64,000 nt of DNA from Acanthaster planci. Its lineage: Eukaryota; Echinodermata; Asteroidea; Valvatida; Acanthasteridae. The position numbers were made by a program, and so were the translations under genes. A model generated the notes under the pieces. It saw nothing but the letters and a program-made list of their open reading frames with translations. It made no database searches and was not told where the DNA came from. Location of the stretch: positions 210,857-274,856 of the forward strand of contig NW_019091458.1 in the NCBI RefSeq assembly GCF_001949145.1, written 5' to 3'. This document shows positions 38,461 to 48,700 of the stretch, piece after piece (within the stretch, counting starts at the first letter, position 1; every line of letters starts with the position of its first letter).

Positions 38461-39052
38461 ACAAATTAGACAAACGTTCGAATTAAATGGAGGTCATAGT
38501 GTTAATAGCTATCTTATTACTCCTGATTATGGAATATGCAGTTATGCATATAACTCCCTTATTTTTAGCGCTAATTTCTGCTTGACAACAATTGCCATAG
38601 GAACTCTGCAAAACGACTATTAGGGTCGAGGTTAATTCTCAAGTTAGTCCACTCCAAGGGCACTCGTCAATTCTTAAAACACCTCCGACAATCGGTGACC
38701 GCAGCTCAGTTTGGTTGACGCTGCGACCAGGGGCGCACAAGGCTTATGTGCAGATGCCAGACCTGACAGGTGCAGTAGCGATTCTAAAAGGGCCAGTTTT
38801 TGCTGTCCTCATTCGTAGCATGTTTTAAGGATTCCAGAGATTCTTGAATGGTTATGGTCCAATCGGTGAGTTCGCCTCAGGTGTCTGGAGATTGCTATTC
38901 GCTCCGGCATTCTTTCAGGGGATGCGAAGGGAGACAGTAAGTCACAGCAACAAAGTTGGCAGAGATAAGTGATGCTGAGAAGGCCTTTATCGATCGTGAA
39001 AACTGCAGTGCATTTAGTTATGATATGCATAATCGTGCCGAAATTTCTGAAC

Positions 39053-39793
39053 ATGTACCGTTGTGAAGTTTTCACTTTTCTCCTGTTGGTATGTTGTATC
39101 CCTCATATATTTGGTGGAAGAGCTTGCCCCTTAGGGTGGGCCCAACACGCCAAGACCTGTTACACGATCGTCACCAGCACGCAAGCAACTTGGTCCGATG
39201 CCAGTGATTTCTGCCGCCAGGCCGGCGGGGAGTTGGCTTTACCCGTCACGAGGCAGGAGACCAATTTTCTGTGGACCATGTTTCAGGCACTGAATCTGAG
39301 CAAGTCTGGAATCGATCCCAGCGGCGGGCTGTGGATAGGCTGTCGGCGGGTCGGTACGGTCTGGGGATGCACCCACGCGCCCACGCTGCAATTCGTAAGA
39401 TGGTGGGACCACGACCAACCAGACGGGTCGCACGACTGCTTGCTGATGTGGCGCTTTGCGGCCAAGTGGGCCGACGCCTCCTGCGAGAAGCGGAGGTTCA
39501 TTGCCTGCCAGCGGCGCTCGGGAGAGCGTACACGCCGCTGGCGATGCCTGCAGCTCCGCTCGGGTCATCAACAGCTGGGATGCCTGATGAACCACGTCCT
39601 GCAGGAAGTAACCGTCGTGAACCCGTTACAGTGCTGCACAGCGTGTTACAATGAACCACGGTGCCGCTCATTCAACCTGAAGGGAGACACCTGCCATCTC
39701 AACGTAGCCCGGCACTCCTACCCCAACTTCAACGAAGATACTTTTATGGCAATAGGCAACTCGTGCGCTTACTATGAGATTGAGATAGATTAA
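39053..39793 (+). CDS. Secreted C-type lectin domain plus PAN/apple protein, paralogue 2
   Basis: Intronless frame of 246 aa starting at ATG 39053, chosen because it aligns with paralogue 1 (FLNM in both) and begins the signal peptide (VFTFLLLVCCIPHIFG). An in-frame ATG 27 codons upstream is unlikely to be used. The C-type lectin domain keeps all core cysteines, WIGCRR...VWGC, the loop DQPDG, HDC and KWADASC. The PAN module keeps CLMNHVLQEVTVVNPLQC, CCTAC and the last three cysteines. The two proteins are similar along their whole length, most strongly in GGELALPVT and the PAN domain. Differences include the linker, where the first Cys of paralogue 1 (GKCARRQRC) is replaced (GERTRRWRC), and HDC instead of DDC next to the sugar-binding loop. 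Candidate poly-A signal AATAAA at 40358. Confidence 0.88.
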   Translation: MYRCEVFTFLLLVCCIPHIFGGRACPLGWAQHAKTCYTIVTSTQATWSDASDFCRQAGGELALPVTRQETNFLWTMFQALNLSKSGIDPSGGLWIGCRRVGTVWGCTHAPTLQFVRWWDHDQPDGSHDCLLMWRFAAKWADASCEKRRFIACQRRSGERTRRWRCLQLRSGHQQLGCLMNHVLQEVTVVNPLQCCTACYNEPRCRSFNLKGDTCHLNVARHSYPNFNEDTFMAIGNSCAYYEIEID

Positions 39794-40748
39794 CATTTCA
39801 AGAAAATATGCTGAATGACTTTATGATACACATTGTTTTGAGAAAAATAATACTCTTTCATTTGTTCTTTCAAAAAAAAATTAGAGTAGACATTGTCAAG
39901 AGAAGTTTTCGTTTCATGAACACCGTTAAAGCGAAGAACAAAACATCTTTTGAACGACGGTTAAAAATTTACAGTAAAATTTATGGAAAATTACCAGGCA
40001 GCCACTCTTGGGGTGCGCAAGCCCACCGGAGGACCGACTACCAACACGAAGGCACCTTTTTTTTCAAACTTTGCGAGTACGTGACTCAAAATAGAAACAG
40101 TGAAGGGTTTTCATCATTCAAATTCAACAGTAGTCTTGAGTTGAAGAACTGCAAGCACTCTCACCTAAGCCGTTTTTTTCTCACTTTTTGATGAAGACCT
40201 GTCTTGTGCGACAAAAATATTGTAATGTTTTATTCTTTAACTTGACTAAATGTCTAATTGATAAAATATTTAAAGGTCCAAGTTTAAACTTACAGGCTAG
40301 ACGTAAGTTCCTGGTGAGTTGATTACTTGTAACTGCTTTATAGAATGACGCAGCTTGAATAAATCTTACCTACAAATCGGTCTGAAAATTACTCAGTTGT
40401 AGGCCTATGTACTAATTTAGCATAACAGAAATATCATATCATTCCTTGATTTTGATGATTGATGATATTTCCGATGAATTCATTGATTTGTCTTCGGTTC
40501 ATGTTCAGAGTTTCTTGTAAGCTAGGGCAGATTAATGTTTGGGGATTGACTCTCTCTCTACGTCCGAAGACGGCAAGAGACTACAGTACATGTACTTCAC
40601 CCTGGGAAACACTTATAGATTTATACCCATTATGATTAACACTTAATAAACTATTTATTTACTGTTGTTGGGATGTAGCACATCAGATTCGTGTGAAAGC
40701 CATCATAATTGAAAACTAAATATAAGTTATTTCAATAATGCATGGGCC

Positions 40749-40932
40749 TCGAACTGGACCAAGAAAGGGCGATATTTCTTAGCAAAGGAGGCTCCTTTGG
40801 TTGGAATTGAACTTTACTGGTTCACGAACGATTAGGAAATGCGCGTGTTAGGATCGCATCGCTACCAACAAAATGAACGCTCACGATAACGCGGCTCTTT
40901 TCAACCGCTGAGGGGTTGCTTATGCTAGAGGT
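40749..40932 (+). repeat. Dispersed repeat A, copy 2
   Basis: Direct-orientation partner of 25018-25201, with the same block order and length near 184 bp. The right end is near GCTAGAGGTG (compare GCTCAAGGTG). Confidence 0.7.
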
Positions 40933-41795
40933 GCATTGAGAGCCAAAGTGTCGTGGTGTGTTTTAAACTTTCATAGTCACATAATACTTTCTCTTTGATA
41001 TAGGGTACCATATGTAAAAGAGGTTTACATGTTGCCAACAGATGTTCTTATTAAGCGCTGAAAGATCATTTTAATAACTGCTTTCTTCTATTTAAAATGG
41101 AATAGCAACCCATAGAGTTTACGATTTAACGACCGGATCTATACGAGGAATATTTGACATGGTCATAAAATGTACGTATCATGATTAAATGGAATAATTT
41201 TTGAAGTTTTCAAGGAAGTGCAGAAATACTTGCCTCCAAAAGTGCCACCAGAGAAAGTTCACAAGAGAATACTGCATATTTCATCCACAGCTTGCCTTGT
41301 ATCCCATCATCTAACGCCGATGCTTCTCTGCATAAATTAAATATTGAGAAATGCAGGTATAGGCCCATCAATTTAAATGTTTTTGAAGTGGGCCCGTCGG
41401 TTAAGTGGTTTTTAAGTGCACACGCATCGATACCTTCATTTTTAGGTTATTCAGCGTGAACAATACAGTGACCAGATGTAATAGACAGAACCTAGGATCT
41501 TTATCAACGTGCTATTATGCTTAATGCCCTGATGAATAAAATAATTGGCCTTTCCATGTCGAGAGCGTGGATCTGAGTTGATGACCCCCCCACATACATA
41601 TGAGCCTACATTTGTGTTAAGGAAATGCAGACAGAAAAAGCGAGGAAAGAAGAAAGATCTGAGGAAATATAAGACTTAAAGGTTTTCATGGTGAAAGAAA
41701 CTAGATTTATAGTAAAGATTGCGGTAACACCATGTATTTATGAAGTCTCCTTCAGGTGTGGCAGTCTCCTGAAGACGGACAGAGTACACTGTTCG

Positions 41796-41909
41796 NNNNN
41801 NNNNNNNNNNNNNNNNNNNNNNNNNNNNNNNNNNNNNNNNNNNNNNNNNNNNNNNNNNNNNNNNNNNNNNNNNNNNNNNNNNNNNNNNNNNNNNNNNNNN
41901 NNNNNNNNN
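41796..41909. other. Assembly gap, 114 N
   Basis: A run of N. Frames read across it carry no information. Confidence 0.99.
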
Positions 41910-44246
41910 AGATCTGAGGACAAGCCAAGAACCGAAGAATGTGTACCCATATACTTGAGTGTGTGTACACTGTATATATGTTCTCCTTTGATGTGCGTAA
42001 TCAAAATATTGCGGCATCTTTTGGTTTTTGGCCTCCTGGTCCCTGCCTAGCTTCCAAGAAAGTGCTCTTTAAAATAAAGCACGTTCATCGTGCACCCAAT
42101 TATAGCTCAGGAAGGAAAATCCTTATTGTGTTCGCTCTTCTACTACAAAATGATGGCAAGGTGAATTGTTTACTGGCGGATGATCAGTGAAGTAGGCCTC
42201 GGCACCACTTCACGGACCATCGATCTCCAATAGAGGTGTAGTTTGCATTGATCGAAGTTGTTTGCTTTATCTCCAGAATGAATTTTTCTCCGTATATTGA
42301 AGTAGTCTTGCTGCCATGGCAAGGTCGGCGGTTTTATTGCCTTTGATACCCAGTTTTTATACCACAATGATTAATTCCGGGGCCGTTTCTTCTTGTATGC
42401 CATAGTGTCTGGCCTTGATGAAAGAGGCAATTTGTAAGTGAAAGGTGTAAAAAGAAGTTTAGAGAGAGCAGAGTTTTAAAGAAAAGGGAATCTTTCCACA
42501 ACATCTGCGATCATAGAAAGCACCCCGAAGCAGTTGGGCGGTAGTGCGGATGGTTTAACCTCGCTCCCTCAGTCCTGGGTCTGTGTGCCTATACTGCTAG
42601 ACAGACGTTGCACGATGTAACTCGGTCAGAAATCCTCGGTTAGAAATAAGATGATAGTATTAGTAAAGCTGTTAGCATACTGCTTGCCACTAAAAAAAAG
42701 CAGTATTGTTTGACCCGGATGAACGGCGTCCACTGATGGAACTCAAGTGGTTATTTAACCTCAACAGGCTTACATCTAAAGCTTTTTGAAATAAATTGTG
42801 GCTAAAATTATTCTCATTTACTAATCCTTTAATTGTTTTAATGGTAACAGGGTTTAACTCACTTGGTCATTTCCGATAGTAAAATGGGTCCTTAATGGGT
42901 TTGGGTAATATTGAGGGTATTCAAACATATTGTTACCATGGCAAGGGAAGGTAGTGCTGAAGTAAGAGTACCCGCCTGTAAATTATGGTGGCTCTGAAAG
43001 GACATAGCCAATCGTCAATGTGACGTCAATATTCACGTCCAAAATTCACGACTCCTTTTGCAGGTCGAAAATATTGTGGCGAACTTCCAGCAAGCTGGGC
43101 GTGAGGTGAGATCACACGCGCGCACTGGGCAACCCACCCACGTACTGTACACTATACATGTATATGTAATGGATCACGGCCCACATTAGGCCTACTCCGA
43201 TTCGTATAAGTGCGTGCACTTAATTAATGAATACTCCAATCACCTGTACGCGATTCAGTGTCTTACCGTTCACAATAATCCACTTTGGCACTCTTGTGTA
43301 CACGTACATACCGACGTTGACCCAAATTCACCGATTCTCCGAGTTCAGTCTTATTCTCCCTGAGAATTATTCCCCTGAGACAGCAGCTAGGCTGCCTTAT
43401 ATCCTTGTGTTCGTCACTTGTCCCATGACGCAGCTTTTATGCCAAATTTGGACACAATGGAGACTTTACACGATTTAGTATTTATTTATATGAAAATCTC
43501 GATAAGACCTAATTTATTTTGTAGGAGCGTGTAATGTTTGAAGCTGAAGAAGCTTACAAATACCATAAACTGAATTACTATTTTTAAATCATTTCAAAAA
43601 GAATTGTTATTTTCAGGTGTTCCTAAAATGACTTTAAATCTATCCTCATAAATGAAGTTAGAAAGTTGCCGTTGCAATGTTGTTTGCTGGATGCAGCGTG
43701 CGAGATCAAGTTATGTATAGATACATCATTTTGTACATTGGTCATTCTATAATTTTGGGCTCCATTTTTCCCATCCCAGTTATATTTGGCATATTATTTT
43801 GTTCGTTTAGAACACTTTCTTTAATTTCCAAGAGTGGTTAATTCAGTAATGCTAATTACCTACCAAACATATAAAAATAGTTCGATGTCATTTCACGGGT
43901 ATATCTCTATTGGTTAGCTGTAACAGGGAAAAAAGAATGTCACACTTCGAGAAATGAAAACCAAAAAAGGGGGAAAGGAAAAAAGCCCAAGAAATGAGAA
44001 ACGGAGATGAAAGCGGACCAATCACCAGTTTGCATGAAAAACCTCAGAATTTACCTTCTAGTTCACTTGTTAAATGTTCATCAGTCTTTAACTGATGATT
44101 TCTTAACCTCCCAGGAAATTTTGCCCTTAAAAATGGTTCAGTTTCTGACATTTCGAAAAAACGCGTTTGAATTAGTTGGGTCCATTTTGAATCTTTCATT
44201 TCCCCCACAATACTAACTTTTATTGACACAGATTTCGTATTTTAAA

Positions 44247-44431
44247 GGACATCGGCGACTTTTATATGACATTAGTAAAGGAGGTATACCAAATGTCAGA
44301 GTCGTTTCATAATCATTTTAATGGACATCAGTGAATTTTAAATGACACAATTAAAGGAAGTAGACTTAATGCCAGAGTTGTTTTATAATTGTTTAGAGGA
44401 CATCGGTGACTTTTAAATGACATTTAAATGA
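44247..44431 (+). repeat. Tandem repeat, unit about 75-76 bp, about 2.4 copies
   Basis: GGACATCGGCGACTTTTA, GGACATCAGTGAATTTTA and GGACATCGGTGACTTTTA start at 44247, 44323 and 44398. Each unit continues ATGACA...AAAGGA...GTCAGAG or GCCAGAGTTG...TTTCATAATT or TTTTATAATT. Diverged minisatellite about 1.4 kb upstream of TH. Confidence 0.8.
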
Positions 44432-45223
44432 CTATAGACTAAACATGAATATAGTAACAGCTGGAGAACAGCTCCTAATTCATTGCAGTGCAGAAAAAAG
44501 ATCCGAGGGGAAATGCAGACAAACAAACAGTAGTAGTGCTTCGGGTAAAAAAAATGTCAGACATACTTTTACGCCTATCTTGGGATCTCGTGTCATCGCA
44601 CACACCAATGCCCATCTCGATTTTATTTGAATATCAGCATAAACAAAAACATGGAGTACACTTATGTTTGGTCATTTACAGAGACAGAACGTTCAGTCAC
44701 TGAATGACACGAAACAGCGCTAAAGACTGGTTGCGAATGACTGAACTTCAAATGACATCGATAGGTATCGCGGTCCAGATACCAGACTTAGTCACTTCGT
44801 GGAAATAAAACAGCGTTGTCAATACGTTTCACGAAGTGACCTATCTCAATGAATCAGTCCGTGAACTAATAATTTCGGAGAGGAAGGTCAACATTTTAAT
44901 TTACCCAAATTAATTTAATTAGCTTTTCAGAGCATCTTTAAGTTCAGAAAATAAAGATTTCATCATGCATAACAAAAATACGTTAAAGACCTAAATTCGT
45001 CAAAAGTGTGAAGTTTCCCTGATTTGTCTCGGAAATGCGCGTTGCGCGAGAACACCACGTCCAGTTTCCACAGAATTGATGTCCAAAAGACAGCAAGAGG
45101 TTACTCAAAAATTGCTTGGCTCGTGGAAAAAAAATTGCACTTAAACAATATTGGGGAAAATGTTGAAGGTGGATGCCGCCCCCGGTTAGTTAGCGTTATA
45201 CCAGCTAAAACGACTTTCAAAAC

Positions 45224-45391
45224 CGGTGTGGCGGTATCAGCTGTCTCCCGGTCTCAGCAGTCCACCCTGAATAGCCAGACATTAAAATGACGACTTTCCC
45301 GTTGTTGTGCGCAGAGATGGCATGACGTATTTTTACCGTATTTGGTAAGGGGGACCGCTGAGACTGGGAGACAGCTGAGACCGCCACACCG
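45224..45391. mobile_element. MITE-like element with 44-bp terminal inverted repeats upstream of TH
   Basis: The left arm (45224-45268) begins CGGTGTGGCGGTATCAGC and continues TGTCTCCCGGTCTCAGCAGTCC. The right arm (45348-45391) is its inverted complement, with only a few mismatches. The roughly 80-bp centre has no coding potential. No convincing target duplication was seen at the edges. Its inner half lies about 400 bp upstream of the TH start codon. Confidence 0.8.
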
Positions 45392-45606
45392 AATAAATTC
45401 AAGCATCCACATTCTTACTCTTTATACTTTTCCATTATGGGCCACTGTAGTTCAAGTGGAAGTCCAGATGTTTACAGCTGCCTGTACAGTCATTAAAGCG
45501 ATCATTTTTTCAGGCTGTTAAAGATAAGTCGCCAACTCTTCCATAAATGCCCAGATGTTAGCAGAACCTCAACCTCTTGTCAAATCATCCTTGAAAGTGC
45601 TGGTAT

Positions 45607-45623
45607 CACGTGGGAGTCACGTG
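45607..45623. promoter_or_regulatory. Paired CACGTG E-boxes in the TH proximal upstream region
   Basis: CACGTG-GGAGT-CACGTG. Two perfect palindromic E-boxes have starts 11 bp apart, on the same helical face, about 165-180 bp upstream of the TH ATG. CACGTG is bound by bHLH/bHLH-ZIP dimers (USF, MITF/TFE, MYC, CLOCK-BMAL1 families). Function is inferred from position; no transcription start is identified. Confidence 0.4.
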
Positions 45624-45788
45624 CAGACGCCGACAAATCCGCCAGCCGGTGCTGTTACCGTTCCATTAAAAGCCCTCAACTTTCCCTCAAAAGCCAGTGC
45701 CCGCCTCTGGGAAAGCGGATAATTACTAAGACTTCCATGGTGTTATAAGTTACCTGTTTCATCGGACGAAAGTACCGTACGCTGCGAC

Positions 45789-48700
45789 ATGATGCCATCA
45801 ATGGCAAATGAACTTCCCACAAAGTCTAACGGGGTAAGTGATGCATGTGCATTAATGACCGCAATCGGTCGATGTGGGCGATCACTTTATCTTTACATGA
45901 TTAGTCGATTTATTGCACGGTCTGTCGGTAATTCCGTCCATCAGCAGATCGTCCTTTCTTATTTACAGTAATGAAAGACCGTTCACCAAAAGGGAAGTAA
46001 AGTTGTAAATTTCATGTAGGATCGACAGAAAGATCACGAGATCGAGCCAACATAAAATTCTTCTAAGTAGACGTCGTTTATTGTCCAAAGCTGTAGGGCC
46101 AGATCTAGAGAAAAACAGTTTCCAACAGACTGGAGCTTCCGTTTTGATAACGACGAGGTCCTCCGTGCTGAAGATGCAGCAGTAACGACAGAAACTTATT
46201 TATTCAATACTTTTCTTAATCACAGCAATCATTCAAGATACATAAAAATTATCATCAATACTTTTGAATGATTTTGCCTCGAAATTTACATTAAATTTTG
46301 TAGTAATTTTAATTGAATTGCTGTTTTTATGCTGACGAAGCAGCCATAGTTTTCGTAGCCACGTGCAAGCAAAATTGCGTCGGTGACGTAGAAAGAGCCG
46401 ACTTTATTATGAATTAAGGCCATTTGCTTTGTTCCCCTGAAGGAACGCGAGGCTCCAAGTCCACCTACATATGCCGACATGATCAACAAGGCGAACATGG
46501 GTGCAAAAACACCTATGAACGGTATCAATCAAGGTCGTCTGTCGATCTCCTTCACCTCCCGGAAAGGTGACGAATTTGCCTCGCTGATCAGAGCCGCCAA
46601 TGCATTCGAGGTTTGTAGACTTTATTCGAGATCCCACAATGCCAGTAATGTAACTGAAAAAAATGGATTTTTTTTTGTTGATTGACATTTCATTATGTAC
46701 TTCACCTAAAATTAAAGTACAGATGGAACCGTCCATGGCTTGCGTCGGTAGAGATGACTTCAAAGTACAAACTGCAAAAAGAGCGTAGAGAATCGAGTTT
46801 TTGGTTTACATATATTTCTTTGTAGGCTGCAAAAGTAAAACTTTCTCACATGGAATCACGAACGGTAGGAGGAGAAAAGGGCGGACAGGAGTTCCTCGTT
46901 CAATGTGACTTATCCAACGGTGCCTGTCCGAAGAACCTAATCGCTTCCTTGCAGAACTGTGTCGATTCAGTTGTTCTGCACGAGGAGGACGGCTCAGAGA
47001 AAGAAGGTAACGGCCCCACATTGTATTTTTGGTTATATTATTTCTGCACTGTACCATGCACACACAAATTCGCAATGCAAGTTTTATTTCAAAGAACTAG
47101 ATGTTGGAGTGAAAATGTATCAAAGAAAAAGCTACCCTCTCCTAAATTCTCAGCTATGAGACAGCCGTCCAGGCCAGAGGTTCAATGTCACATTTCTTCA
47201 ATTCCCCAATTCCATGTCTCTCAGGAATTGCTAATATATTTTGCACCCTTTGCGTTTGCCCGAAACACTAACAGTCGTTAAATGCAAGAACAGAATAGAG
47301 ACGTCAGAGTAGTTAATGTCTATAACTACATGTAGTTGTCGATTAATCTATATTAGCCCCAATAAGTTCATCTAATTTTCAATGCCATCCTGTGGCAAAG
47401 TAATCGCAGAAAACATGGGCTGCGGTCGGTTCATTCTGAATGAGACGACCTACGGCATTATACATTCTTTCATACATTTTCGCCTTGTCCACAGCAGCAT
47501 TATAGTGTATGTCCATTGGGGTCGAACTTTATGTGTCAATGGAACTCAGGCCCAATCACCACTGACAGTGTCTTCCCTTCTTGAAACAGACCCTGTTTAT
47601 ATCGCGCATTTTAAGAAAACGTGCAGGATGCTGATATAGTAATGCTGATGAGGGTAATGTGGTCTCTTTTCAGAAATTTGGTTCCCTCGTCACATTTCCG
47701 ATCTTGATTTATGTAAACACCTGATACCTGGATTTACGCCAGATGTTGATCTCGACCACCCGGTAAGGAGCCACACTGTAGACTTCAGGTTTTGCATTAG
47801 CACGTTGTTGTTGGCAATAATATACACGATTATTAAGCAGAACGGTGAACTTAGAAGGAATATTTGTTCGTAACAGGAAGCGCCTTTATAGGCGTCTCTT
47901 TGGCTACGTCATAAAGGCTGATACAGGGGCCTATAGGGGCCATGCCTCCCAAAAAGCACTCCCCCCCACTTTAAACGCAACGGGGAAAAAATCCAATTTG
48001 GCCCACGTTTGCCTCGCCCCCCCAAAAGAATTGGTTCTGGATCCGTCCTTGGTACGTCAAACGGGCTGATTTTGCCAAGCATGGTTGGCATGATATGGTT
48101 TTCTTCTTCAGTAGTCAATTGGGAGAACAAAGGTCGCACTTCCTAGAGTCGTACAGTATGGAAAATCTTTACAAACACAGAGGTTTATTCGATAAGTAGT
48201 TAATAGTTAATTAATATCATGTAAATGGCCACCTCCCTTTGACTTGTGATTCTGATTCATAATTAAGTGAAGCTGTTATGCCATACAAAAATGTCTTATA
48301 AATACTAATCTCTAAATGTATATTTCAGGGTCATTTGGACGAAGAGTATTGTGCACGGAGGATGGAAATTGCCCAAATTGCCTTCAAATATAAGTAGTAA
48401 GTTATCGCTTTATTCATCAACTGCTTGAAAGATTCCGGGGGGAAAATAACAGTTCAACATGATCGTGTGGGGTATTATAAGCCATTAAAGAAACTGAACG
48501 CTTGTACATGCACCAAAAGAAGTCATCATCGGACACGCAAGAATTTTTAACTTTCCCGAGTGTTTTGTAATTAGCAAACAGTCCCATTGTAACAGGATTC
48601 GCAAGATTTTTACACGCACGTGAGCTGCAAGTGATTTTTACACAACCTTCAGACTTCCATTTTTCTTTCCTTAGTAGAGTTCCGAGAGTTGAACTATGTG

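Larger units (their letters stand above)
39794..45606. other. Intergenic DNA between the lectin pair and tyrosine hydroxylase
   Basis: No gene recognised. It holds repeat A copy 2, a 114-base gap, the 75-bp tandem repeat at 44247-44431, and a MITE at 45224-45391. A perfect CRE half-palindrome pair TGACGTCA lies at 43021-43028, about 2.8 kb before the TH start, too far to assign. A 127-aa frame just after paralogue 2 lies in its presumed 3' UTR and has no signature. Confidence 0.5.

Noticed and set aside
39239-39654. Frames of 72-127 aa overlapping the second lectin gene
   Set aside because: Shadow frames, same reasoning as for the first paralogue.
43021-43028. Perfect CRE TGACGTCA upstream of TH
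   Set aside because: 2.8 kb from the start codon, and the same octamer occurs at other sites in the window (near 5034 and 32650), so it is not specific enough.
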